A DNA stretch of 64,000 nt from Candidatus Melainabacteria bacterium (GTDB lineage: Bacteria; Cyanobacteriota; Vampirovibrionia; Obscuribacterales; Obscuribacteraceae). Both the position numbers and the translations under genes were made by a program. Under the pieces are notes generated by a model. That model searched no databases, was not told the origin of the DNA, and saw nothing but the letters and a program-made list of their open reading frames with translations. Location: positions 62,001-126,000 of the forward strand of contig PLXC01000015.1 of NCBI GenBank assembly GCA_003151275.1, given 5' to 3'. Positions 42,344 to 50,638 of this stretch are shown one piece after another (the first letter of the stretch is position 1; each line of letters opens with the position of its first letter).

Positions 42344-42399
42344 CACGGCAGAAACTGGTGTTGCGGCTGAATTACCTCAATTGATCAATGACCATTTTA

Positions 42400-43071
42400 T
42401 CAAGATTCTTCGTCAGCGCTGTGGGCTGTCGATGAGCTTGCCTCCATCATGGCCAGTCTGGCGTGTTCAACGCTGGCTTTCCAGGCGTCTATAGCGCTTT
42501 CACAGGAGTAGCCAACGATGATCAATCCAGCCACCGGATCGGCCCAGTAGAAATCGCAAAACGCGTTTAGCAATAATCCCGACATGACCGCTAATGCAAT
42601 ATATGCATCAACACGATTCATTTGGGCAACATGCACCAAGACTTGATTGTGGAGCGCCAAACCAACTCTTCGCTTGTTCGATGAGAACGCCCACATTGCG
42701 AAATAAGTGAGCCCTAGCCATAAGATGCCAACGTACGTATCAGCGTAGTGCTTCCCTGCTAACAATCCAATAATAGAACGACCTAGCATGTAGAGAGTCA
42801 GCGCACCATAACCAAGAGCAATTACCTTTAAAGCAAGATGTTCACGGTTTCGGTCCAAACCAGTGAGTTGAGCGAGCACAACAATTGAAGCAAAAACATG
42901 CATCAGCGAGACGAGCGCCACGCCCATGAGCGCCACCGACATTTGCAAACTCAACGCCCAAGACAGCACCGCCAGCCCAAGCAAGTTCCAGACCATGGTC
43001 CAATACTCAAACTTATTACCAAGTTTCATTAGCCGAGCGGTTTCAGCAGCCAGATGCGGGTGGTTTTGCAT
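42400..43071 (-). CDS. CDF-like membrane protein with altered metal site
   Basis: 223 residues, six predicted membrane helices. The C-terminal half strongly resembles cation diffusion facilitators: RVDAYIALAVMSGLLL (TM5), WADPVAGLIIVGYSC (TM6). In true members TM2 carries D-x-x-x-D/E and TM5 an Asp pair that bind Zn, Fe or Cd; here TM2 reads GVALVSLMHVFAS with Val and His at those places. Transport of the usual ions is thus doubtful. The cytosolic C-terminal metal-binding domain is also missing. The start at 43071 (ATG) is preferred; a GTG at 43110 would add 13 residues. Confidence 0.65.
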   Translation of the reverse strand: MQNHPHLAAETARLMKLGNKFEYWTMVWNLLGLAVLSWALSLQMSVALMGVALVSLMHVFASIVVLAQLTGLDRNREHLALKVIALGYGALTLYMLGRSIIGLLAGKHYADTYVGILWLGLTYFAMWAFSSNKRRVGLALHNQVLVHVAQMNRVDAYIALAVMSGLLLNAFCDFYWADPVAGLIIVGYSCESAIDAWKASVEHARLAMMEASSSTAHSADEES

Positions 43072-43333
43072 GGCGATATTGTATCTGAATTGACCTCCGC
43101 CAATTTGCACTTTTTCTGCACAATGCCACAGCCGATCGATTCAGGCACACGTAGTTACCGCATTTTATCAACGTCATTTGAACACTCAGTCAGTCAACTC
43201 AACGGCTGAAAAGCTCAGTGGATAAGTGCTCACGGCTCAATGCCCCTTAGAAATCAAAACCGTATTTTCCCGATTGTCGCCTTCCTAGCTTCCAACTACT
43301 GTATTCACAGGCAAGAGAAAAGAGGGCGGCGTG

Positions 43334-44251
43334 ATGCCAGATCACATTATCCACGAATTGAAACCCGGTTTGAAACCCATGGAATCCGAAAAGCTGCAAC
43401 CGGAAGTAGATGCAGTGACCAGGAAGCTATTTGACGATGTATCGCCCTCGATGGTGAAGATCAAAGTTGATGATGGCAGCGGCTCTGGATTTGTCATCGA
43501 CAAGAGTGGAGATATCGCAACAGACGCTCACGTTGTCCTCGGAAATAGACACATCACGGTGATCACGGCAGACGGCATCGAACATAAAGGTCGGCTGAAA
43601 GCGCTCGATGACATCAACGACTTGGCGATTATTCACATTGAAGGAGAGCTTCCGAAGGACTTGAAGCCTTTGCATCTAGGCTCCAGCAAAGATTTAAAAG
43701 CGGATCAGTCAGTCTGGGCATTCGGACATCCGAGTGGCTGGGCTCCTCTGTTCGTGGAACCGGGATATTTCCGTCGCGCGGAAACCGGACAAGACGTACT
43801 GAATGCAGAAAGTGAAGAAGTTCGAGATCACGCTAAGAAAGTGATAGGGGGATTGACGCCAAAGGAAAAAGAAGAAGCAGACGCAGAGCTCAAGAAGCCA
43901 ATGTTGAATGCTCGCGTCAATATTCAACATGGAAGTTCTGGTGGCCCCCTTCTCGATAGCGCTGGTAATGTAATAGGCATAACCGACCTCAGTAATCTGA
44001 ATTCAAATTCGGACTTCACGCCAGTAGAAAGCTTGATCGCGCTGATGAACCAGAAGACACCGAAGTTCAATTTCACCTACAAAATGGATGATAAAGAGCT
44101 GACACTAACTGACATTACGAGAACGAGCGGCGACTATCGCTCACCATTCGTGGACAATATAATCGTCATGGGTGACGCACAGAAAAAGCCAACGCCTCAG
44201 ATGTTTCCGAAACCAGATGCCGTACCCGAATTGATTATGTACAACATGTAA
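43334..44251 (+). CDS. Trypsin-like serine protease domain protein (DegP-like)
   Basis: 305 residues. The catalytic triad is complete: His in TDAHVV, Asp in DINDLAIIHIE, Ser in HGSSGGPLLDSAGNVIGI. It resembles the protease domain of HtrA/DegP, without PDZ domains. An insertion of charged residues (EEVRDHAKKVIGGLTPKEKEEADAEL) lies between the Asp and Ser parts. There is no signal peptide, so it should be cytoplasmic, unlike typical HtrA. AGAGGG before the ATG at 43334 supports the start. It is flanked by two alpha/beta hydrolase paralogues. Substrate unknown. Confidence 0.85.
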   Translation: MPDHIIHELKPGLKPMESEKLQPEVDAVTRKLFDDVSPSMVKIKVDDGSGSGFVIDKSGDIATDAHVVLGNRHITVITADGIEHKGRLKALDDINDLAIIHIEGELPKDLKPLHLGSSKDLKADQSVWAFGHPSGWAPLFVEPGYFRRAETGQDVLNAESEEVRDHAKKVIGGLTPKEKEEADAELKKPMLNARVNIQHGSSGGPLLDSAGNVIGITDLSNLNSNSDFTPVESLIALMNQKTPKFNFTYKMDDKELTLTDITRTSGDYRSPFVDNIIVMGDAQKKPTPQMFPKPDAVPELIMYNM

Positions 44252-44304
44252 CTCGGATCGAAATTTTTTCCAACTGTGAACACAGCTACCGCGCGAAATG
44301 GAAC

Positions 44305-44321
44305 GCGGCAATCCTTGCCGC
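44305..44321. terminator. Hairpin between protease and hydrolase genes
   Basis: GCGGCAA-tcc-TTGCCGC, a perfect 7-bp stem with a 3-base loop, 53 bases past the protease stop. No U-tract follows. It might end the protease transcript or shape the hydrolase leader. Confidence 0.4.
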
Positions 44322-44382
44322 CCATAGCACCTAGTTTCGGAGCGAATTGAAAATCCGTGCTCCATTTCGGGCGGATTGAATT

Positions 44383-45231
44383 ATGCTGAAGCCAGTGAAC
44401 AGAAAAAAATTGGCTATTATCATTTCATTCGCCACCGTGTTTGCGATCTTTGGTGGCATCTATCTGTTGGTGGCGTCGGTGCTGTCACAGCCAAGCAATA
44501 TCGACACACTTGTGTTGCGTCCCAAACCACCTAACAAGAGTTACGAAGCCGATCCTATTGCCGGGATCAAGAAAACATCACTATTTATTCCAGCGAAAGA
44601 TGGATCTAAAATCCACGCATGGCTGTTTCGTCTTCCACATTCCACCAAGCTCACCATTGTCAGTCATGGGAATGCAGGAAATGTTTCCAACAGATTTTAT
44701 ATCGCAGACGCTCTGGTCAGAGCGGGATCATCTGCGCTTGTATACGATTATCGCGGATATGGACTAAGTACTGGAAAACCCACTATTCCGGGAATTCTTG
44801 AAGACGGACTGACGGTTTACGACTATGGACGCATCTATTATCCAGCTAACGAGATTTTGCTCTACGGAGAGTCAATTGGCACCGCAGTCACGTGTCACAT
44901 TGCTAGTCAACGACCAGTCGCAGCTGTGATCTTACAATCTGGTATCGCCAATCTTCCGTCAGTCGCTAAGCATCTCTTTTTGTTGCTGAATATCTATCCT
45001 GATTTTGTGCTTCCAGAACCCCATCTCGACAATGCAAAGCTGATTAGCAAATTGAACGTGCCACTTCTGATCCTGCACGGCAGAAAGGATACGCTTGTAC
45101 CTGTCGAAAATTCCGAACAGCTTTTTTCAAATGCGCATGAACCCAAGAAGTTGGTGATCCTCGATCACTGCGGACACAATGATATGGGAGTTCAGGACAC
45201 ACAACTATTCCTTGATTCGATCAAGGAATAG
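44383..45231 (+). CDS. Alpha/beta hydrolase, membrane-anchored (copy 2)
   Basis: 282 residues. Same architecture as the copy at 41438: one N-terminal membrane helix (about 9-31), then VSHGNAGNVSNR, LVYDYRGYGLSTGKPT, nucleophile elbow YGESIGTA, Asp in HGRKDTLVP and His in HCGHND. The two share long aligned blocks (for example YGES, LQSG, HGxKD), so they are paralogues from a duplication. Serine hydrolase; substrate unknown. The last codons form one arm of a 15-bp hairpin with the bases after the stop. Confidence 0.87.
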   Translation: MLKPVNRKKLAIIISFATVFAIFGGIYLLVASVLSQPSNIDTLVLRPKPPNKSYEADPIAGIKKTSLFIPAKDGSKIHAWLFRLPHSTKLTIVSHGNAGNVSNRFYIADALVRAGSSALVYDYRGYGLSTGKPTIPGILEDGLTVYDYGRIYYPANEILLYGESIGTAVTCHIASQRPVAAVILQSGIANLPSVAKHLFLLLNIYPDFVLPEPHLDNAKLISKLNVPLLILHGRKDTLVPVENSEQLFSNAHEPKKLVILDHCGHNDMGVQDTQLFLDSIKE

Positions 45232-45234
45232 TTG
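45202..45234. terminator. Perfect 15-bp palindrome enclosing the stop codon
   Basis: CAACTATTCCTTGAT (45202-45216), loop tcg, ATCAAGGAATAGTTG (45220-45234). The TAG stop of the hydrolase lies within the 3' arm. It sits between convergent genes and is nearly symmetrical, so it could serve either strand; neither side has a U-tract. Confidence 0.55.
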
Positions 45235-45256
45235 CGCAAGTTCATTGAAGAAGGAT

Positions 45257-46099
45257 TTACGAAACGAATTCGGTGACGATTGGCTCTTTGTAGAGGCCTT
45301 TTTCGTATGCCATCTTGAAGAGAGTTTCAACGGCTTTGCGTCCCGATTCGCCGTAGTCTACGGTTAGTTCGTTGACGTACATGCCGACGAATTTGTCCGC
45401 TAACTCTTCAGGCATATCGCGAGCAAATGTTAGTGCGTATTCGAGAGCCTCTGCGCGGTGCTCAAGTGAGTAGACGATTGAATCTTTGAGAATCTGCGTC
45501 ACTTCTTTCATCATTTTGGCGCCAAGATCTTTTCTGATCACATTGCCACCAAGCGGAAGAGGAAGGCTGGTCAAGTCGTACCACCATTCGCCCAGGTCAA
45601 CGATCTTCTTCAAGCCGAGTGAAGCGTAAGTGAGTTGTCCTTCGTGAATCAACAAACCGGCATCAACTTCTTCGTTGAGAACAGCATCAAGAATTTTGTC
45701 GAAAGGATATTCAACTACAGCCAATCCACTTTGGAAAAGTTGCAACACTAAATAAGCAGTAGTCAATTTTCCAGGAATCGCAATCGTGGCTGATTTCAAT
45801 TCTTCGTCAGACAACGGTTTCTTCGCAACAACAACGGGACCATATTTGTAGCCCATGCTTGCGCCGCATGGCATCAAAGCATAATCTTTGCAGACCGACG
45901 GATAAGCAGCAAAAGAAATTGCTGACACTTCGTATCGTTTGGCGATTGCGTCGTGATTTAGAGTTTGGATGTCTTTCAAAACTTGATTGATCTTCAACCC
46001 TTTCGTGTCCATCTTGTCCTTCGCCAGGGCGTAGAACATAAATGCGTCGTCCGAATCCGGACTGTGGGCGACCGTAATTTCTTGAACTTGCACTGACAT
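45257..46099 (-). CDS. mqnD: 1,4-dihydroxy-6-naphthoate synthase (futalosine pathway)
   Basis: 280 residues. A periplasmic-binding-protein-like enzyme that converts cyclic de-hypoxanthinylfutalosine to 1,4-dihydroxy-6-naphthoate in the alternative menaquinone route. Key segments: an N-terminal HSPDSDDAFMFYAL (usually SPCPNDTFMF), YGPVVVAKKPL, IAIPGKLTTAYLVL, LIHEGQLTYASLGLKKIVDLGEWW, and LPLPLGGNVIRKDL. Length and HEGQ-TY distinguish it from MqnA. No signal peptide. AGGAG 6 bases upstream supports the start. The other mqn genes are not in the window. It implies menaquinone as the quinone for complex I. Confidence 0.85.
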   Translation of the reverse strand: MSVQVQEITVAHSPDSDDAFMFYALAKDKMDTKGLKINQVLKDIQTLNHDAIAKRYEVSAISFAAYPSVCKDYALMPCGASMGYKYGPVVVAKKPLSDEELKSATIAIPGKLTTAYLVLQLFQSGLAVVEYPFDKILDAVLNEEVDAGLLIHEGQLTYASLGLKKIVDLGEWWYDLTSLPLPLGGNVIRKDLGAKMMKEVTQILKDSIVYSLEHRAEALEYALTFARDMPEELADKFVGMYVNELTVDYGESGRKAVETLFKMAYEKGLYKEPIVTEFVS

Positions 46100-46182
46100 G
46101 GTGTGCTCCTCATCTAACTGCCGTTAATTGTGCAACCGCAGCCACCGGATCTCATGAACTGAGCGGAATTTCTTTAGATCTC

Positions 46183-48528
46183 TTATTGAAAAGACCATTC
46201 GATGGGCTGCGGAAGCAAGAAGCCGCCTGGCAAAGCTGGCGCATCATAGACGCGCTTGAGAGTGTTCAAATCCTTAGGTTCAACGGAAAGTGCCTTGGAT
46301 GAAGGTTTTCCTTTCATCGCCGGTGAGAGCTCGACCGTGCACATGAGGTCGTCAGGGGCACTGCTGTGCCCAAAGATGCCGATGGCATGACCTAATTCAT
46401 GCAGGAAAACAACCTGCACTGCGTGTTCTGGGATGTCCTGCACATAGAACGTCGGTCTTAAAAGGAAGATTTCCACGTGCATGTTGCCTTTCTTGGGCGT
46501 GGTCAAGCGGGTGATGCCAAGCACACCTGGCAGCAGGTGATTAACCCAACTGACTTCGATGTCGGTACTCCCGGAACCGTCCACTGCCTGAACAGGTAAA
46601 TATCTGTTCCATTCGGCTATGCCTACCTGTAGATTTTTTCTCCAAGACTCTGGGGATTCAAGTGGCAATTTTATGGTCACCGGAAACGATGTCCACCGAG
46701 CCACGGTGTCGTTATCGAACTTCTTGATCGCAGAGAAATAGTCGCCAGCTTTGCTGTCATAAGGAATAGTGTCAACTACGCCTTGGACCTCAGGAGAATT
46801 GGTTGCTCCCTTGGGTAGTGCTTGTGCCAATGATCTTGGTTTTTCCTTTACATGCTTAGGTGCTACTACAGGTGGTGCCTTCGGCAGAGGAATAGGCGGA
46901 GGAGGCGTCCTAACAGGAAGCCTTGTAGCAAGCGGAGATCTTTGCGTAGAAGTAGGAGGGTTCGGTGCATCGAGTGATTGAGCAACCGCTGTCATGGGTG
47001 TATCAGCTGATTGAGCGGCAGGAAAGGGCACCTGGGGCACATCGCTTCTAGGCACATCGCCTTGTTGACCGGTCGTTAATGACCGATCCGGCTCAGCCGA
47101 TTGCGGCGGTGCAAGAGCTTGACCAAACTCTAATTGATCGGAATGCTTCGCCGATGCATCGTGACCGCGCTTCAAATGCAATGGATCAGAGTTTCTTTGA
47201 GCAGTTAAATCTGGACCGCGCTTCAACTGTAATGGATCAGCGTTTTGCTGAGAATCGCTAGCTTGATCGCGTGTCAGTTGCAACGGATCCGACGTGGGTT
47301 GAGAGGTCCGATCTTGATCGGGTGTCAATTGTCGCGAATCGGATGTTGGTTGAGAAGAGCTAGTTGACTGAGAAGAGCTATCTTGATCTCGTGCCAACTG
47401 GAGCGGTTCGGATGTTGGTTGCGAATTTCCAATCGGTGTTGACTGGGACACAGCGTGCTTGTTGCGACTTGGTGTCGATGACTGGAAGCCACTTGCACCA
47501 GAACGAGAGCCACGAGCGCTTCCTTGGGGCATTGGAGTATTTGTGTGACCAAATGCACCTGCGCCACCAAGTTTTGTCTCAAGCTTCGAGATGCGATCAG
47601 CCATTGGTGCGTCGGTTTTATTGCCGAACACTTCTTTCTCCAAATGATCGACTCTATCCTCGACTTCATGTTCCGGATAAGTGGATCCAAAAGCTGCTTG
47701 TTCCAGCTTCATCACCCGGTCTTCGTCCGGGGAAGATTGAGGACCTGTGGGAACGTTTGTCGCCCATCCCGGACCTCCAGAAGGCATGCCCGGAGATCCA
47801 GGCGCGCGTAGTGGTGCCGCGGGTAGTGCCTTGTTAAAATCCGGTATCAGATTTTCATTAGGATATCCGGCCGGAGGACGAGCTGCAGCAGGAGGCATGT
47901 TGTTGTAGGCGGGAGGATAAGCCGGACTTTGAGGTGGATAGTTAGGCTGAGCCGAGGGCGGTGCAGAGTATGCGTTGGCGGGCGGATAACCCGCCGGTGG
48001 ATACGCCGCTTGTGGTGGATATCCAGCCGGAGGCTGCGCGTACGGACGCGGATAACCTTGTGGCGGATATCCTGGCTGCGCATACGGCTGCGCATATGGT
48101 TGTTGTGGAGCCCCATAAGGTTGACCATATTGAGGCGGATACCCAGTCGGATATGGCGCTGGATAGCCGGGCTGCGCGTACGCTGGCGGGTAGCCTTGGG
48201 CCGGCGGATAACCATAACCGGGTGGATACTGGTAACCCGGCGGGGGATAACCAGGCGGGGGATAACCATAACCTTGTGGCACCGGATATGGTGACTGCGG
48301 CACAATCGGAGGCTGTCTGTTTCCAGACACCGGCGCGCCGTTGACCCGACCGAGCGGATTAGGACTTGGTGGGGGGCCGGATGCTGCAGGCGGCGCGTCC
48401 ATCTTCGCTTGCGACGGATCGATGGCTTGCAATGCTGGCGAACCGGCCGCGGCCATGACTATTTGCGGCGAACTATATGACGACACCAGAAGTGCCACCA
48501 GGGATAATGCCATCAAACGCTTAGTCAT
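46183..48528 (-). CDS. Secreted matrixin-like metalloprotease with long low-complexity regions
   Basis: 781 residues. A Sec signal peptide (about 1-27) is followed by a Pro/Tyr/Gly-rich region (about 75-230) built on repeated YPPxGYP and QPYAQPGYPP units. Next comes a Ser/Gln/Asp region with imperfect 12-14-residue repeats (SQPTSDPLQLTRDQ, about 365-475), and a Pro-rich linker. The last 170 residues hold the metzincin motif HELGHAIGIFGH (HExxHxxGxxH) and a Met-turn (DLMCTV), as in matrixins (M10). The low-complexity part may attach it to the wall or to polymers. It starts one base after the next metalloprotease gene ends. Confidence 0.85.
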   Translation of the reverse strand: MTKRLMALSLVALLVSSYSSPQIVMAAAGSPALQAIDPSQAKMDAPPAASGPPPSPNPLGRVNGAPVSGNRQPPIVPQSPYPVPQGYGYPPPGYPPPGYQYPPGYGYPPAQGYPPAYAQPGYPAPYPTGYPPQYGQPYGAPQQPYAQPYAQPGYPPQGYPRPYAQPPAGYPPQAAYPPAGYPPANAYSAPPSAQPNYPPQSPAYPPAYNNMPPAAARPPAGYPNENLIPDFNKALPAAPLRAPGSPGMPSGGPGWATNVPTGPQSSPDEDRVMKLEQAAFGSTYPEHEVEDRVDHLEKEVFGNKTDAPMADRISKLETKLGGAGAFGHTNTPMPQGSARGSRSGASGFQSSTPSRNKHAVSQSTPIGNSQPTSEPLQLARDQDSSSQSTSSSQPTSDSRQLTPDQDRTSQPTSDPLQLTRDQASDSQQNADPLQLKRGPDLTAQRNSDPLHLKRGHDASAKHSDQLEFGQALAPPQSAEPDRSLTTGQQGDVPRSDVPQVPFPAAQSADTPMTAVAQSLDAPNPPTSTQRSPLATRLPVRTPPPPIPLPKAPPVVAPKHVKEKPRSLAQALPKGATNSPEVQGVVDTIPYDSKAGDYFSAIKKFDNDTVARWTSFPVTIKLPLESPESWRKNLQVGIAEWNRYLPVQAVDGSGSTDIEVSWVNHLLPGVLGITRLTTPKKGNMHVEIFLLRPTFYVQDIPEHAVQVVFLHELGHAIGIFGHSSAPDDLMCTVELSPAMKGKPSSKALSVEPKDLNTLKRVYDAPALPGGFLLPQPIEWSFQ

Positions 48529-48529
48529 A

Positions 48530-49762
48530 TCAGTCTATAAGATTTGGATGAAGTTCGCCGCCAACGCGTAAGCTAGATTGCAATTCCAAAATCGTGTCGT
48601 GAAACACCCGCCGAACAACGTTTTCCGGCTTCGTAACAACTTCTTTGAGGACCTCGTATATGGGCGGGTCCAGCTTTTTCAAATAGTCGCGGCTGTCCTT
48701 GATTGAAAATGCAGCTACACATTCGGCCCAATATTCGTGCTTGCTTGATCGAGCATAACCAGAAATGAACAAGCGCTCAGGCACTTGCTGCGGTGTCAAC
48801 AGCTCGGACAGTCCTTCGTATTCAAGCGGCAGCGGATGCTTGCTATTGCACAACCTGACTCGAGCTTCGTACAAATCTCTGATCTTTTCTTGAGTCGCTT
48901 GTGAAAGACAAAACTCAAGTTGATGTCCAAACTCGTGTGCCACCACTAAATTGATACGCACTTCCAAGAACGGTTTAAGTCGAGTCGACACGACAGCAGA
49001 CGAACCGAACTTAGCATAGAGAGTAATTTCCTTTTCGAACTCTTCGCGATCCAAAGTTACATAGCCAGTGCGCACTCCCGTAACACCGGCGGCTCCGTGC
49101 TTGATGTTGCCGAGCATGCAGTTTCCTTCGCTTTTTCGGACCACTTGAAGAACACCAGACGCAGCCCAAACGTTCATGCTTTCACAGACGTATTTTTTTT
49201 GGGCTGTCTTCAATTTGTCGAATTCAGCAAAGTATCGAATAATTTCGTTATCGCTATACGATTTGTCTTTGCGATAAAGTGCGCGAAGAAACTCATGCTT
49301 CCAGGGCTCATTCGTACTCTTTTTTCCTTCAAACAAAGTAGTCAGCTGACTGTTTTCGTCGAGCTTTACGCGCGCAACTTTATTAACGCCGTCCCGCATG
49401 TAGACCGTGCCTTCATCATCCAGCTGCCCGACCAAGCGGTGATCGAGCGTACCAATGCGACCATTGGTGACGTTCAAAGTGACGCCGTTGTAGGTCAACT
49501 TTCCAGTCGGTCCAGGCTCAGCATTAGGTAGTTCAAGAGCGATTCCATTGGCGTCAATGCCCCGAAAAATGCAGCCGTGGATATCCTCGATTGGCTTTGT
49601 CTGCTTGGCTTGGTTCAAGTAGCCATCTTCGAATAGAAATCCAACCGGATTTCCTTCCATATAAATTTGACCATAGTCAACGACAAGTGTGTGCCCGTGC
49701 AGCTCTATGAACCCGCTAGGTCCCTGCACTTTATTTGGTTCCACAGAGCTCACTGTCGCCAT
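48530..49762 (-). CDS. HExxH metallopeptidase-like protein (anthrax lethal factor-like fold)
   Basis: 410 residues, no signal peptide. The N-terminal half is beta-rich, with strand repeats such as LTYNGVTLNVTNGRIGTLD and LDDEGTVYMRDGVNK. The C-terminal part has VVAHEFGHQLEFC, with an HExxH zinc site, and about 75 residues later HEYWAECVAAF. There the Glu could be the third ligand, as in the ATLF/M34 and related gluzincin families, where a wAEcfA segment follows. Enzymatic class is inferred from these motifs. It precedes the matrixin-like gene by one base, so both are probably made together. Confidence 0.65.
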   Translation of the reverse strand: MATVSSVEPNKVQGPSGFIELHGHTLVVDYGQIYMEGNPVGFLFEDGYLNQAKQTKPIEDIHGCIFRGIDANGIALELPNAEPGPTGKLTYNGVTLNVTNGRIGTLDHRLVGQLDDEGTVYMRDGVNKVARVKLDENSQLTTLFEGKKSTNEPWKHEFLRALYRKDKSYSDNEIIRYFAEFDKLKTAQKKYVCESMNVWAASGVLQVVRKSEGNCMLGNIKHGAAGVTGVRTGYVTLDREEFEKEITLYAKFGSSAVVSTRLKPFLEVRINLVVAHEFGHQLEFCLSQATQEKIRDLYEARVRLCNSKHPLPLEYEGLSELLTPQQVPERLFISGYARSSKHEYWAECVAAFSIKDSRDYLKKLDPPIYEVLKEVVTKPENVVRRVFHDTILELQSSLRVGGELHPNLID

Positions 49763-49860
49763 ATCCACTTCTGAAAAGACATTGTCCCGATGCGTTCCGT
49801 CGTATATTCATCGTGCATTCAGTATGCCCGATTGTAGCAAGAACGGCTGCTCTGCACCCG

Positions 49861-50523
49861 TCACCCCTTAGCGGCAACACCCGATTTAGCCGATTTCCAA
49901 TCTTCCAAAAATCGCTCAAGACCGGAGTCGGTCAAAGGATGCGAAACCAACATCTTGAATACTTTGTAAGGCATCGTGGCGCAGTGGGCGCCCGCGGTGG
50001 CGCATCGGGTTACATGCTGCGGTCCCCGCAAACTTGCGGCCAGCACTTGCGTCTCATAACCTTGAATATGGAAGACTTCGACGATGTGTTCAACCAGGGC
50101 GCAACCGTCCTCATTGATATCATCAAGCCTGCCGACAAAAGGGCTGACAAAGTAGGCACCTGCCTTGGCAGCGAGGATGGCCTGATTGACCGAAAAGCAT
50201 AAGGTCAGGTTGACCTTGATGCCGTCCCTACTCAGGGCGCTGGTTGCCGCTAAACCAGCGGGCGTGAGCGGACATTTAACGATTACGTTTTCGGCCCAAG
50301 TAGCTATGTCGCGCCCTTCCCTCAACATCCCCTCAGTGTCGGTCGCCGTAACTTCGGCACTGACTGGTCCAGAGACAATCTTGCAAATTTCCTTAACAAG
50401 CTTTTTGAAGTCCTGATGCTCTTTTACGACCAAGGTGGGGTTGGTGGTAATGCCGCCAAGTACGCCCCACTCGGCGATTTCACGGATTTCATCTAAATTT
50501 GCAGTGTCAAGGAATAGAAGCAC
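49861..50523 (-). CDS. fsa: Transaldolase-like fructose-6-phosphate aldolase
   Basis: 220 residues, a short (type 3B/TalC-FSA-like) transaldolase. TIM barrel with DTANLDEIREIAEWGVLGGITTNPTLV, the Schiff-base Lys in NVIVKCPLTPAGL, NLTLCFSVNQAILAAKAGA, SPFVGRLDDI, and VLAASLRGPQHV. It could act as transaldolase in the pentose phosphate route or as fructose-6-phosphate aldolase; the distinguishing active-site residues are not decidable by eye. GTG start with AGAGGA 10 bases upstream. Confidence 0.9.
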   Translation of the reverse strand: MLLFLDTANLDEIREIAEWGVLGGITTNPTLVVKEHQDFKKLVKEICKIVSGPVSAEVTATDTEGMLREGRDIATWAENVIVKCPLTPAGLAATSALSRDGIKVNLTLCFSVNQAILAAKAGAYFVSPFVGRLDDINEDGCALVEHIVEVFHIQGYETQVLAASLRGPQHVTRCATAGAHCATMPYKVFKMLVSHPLTDSGLERFLEDWKSAKSGVAAKG

Positions 50524-50638
50524 GTTTCAAAGTCCTCTGATAAGGGAGCGTAAAGTCTGTGGAAATCTTGGTCCGCCCTAGTATAGCCAACTAGTCACGC
50601 GCTAATATTGTCTAATCCCGGTTGTAAATAACAAGACC

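Noticed and set aside
47364..47837. 157-codon plus-strand frame, and several others between 47.5 and 48.4 kb
   Set aside because: Shadows of the low-complexity part of the matrixin-like gene; Arg/Trp-rich output is typical of antisense to Pro/Tyr-rich DNA.
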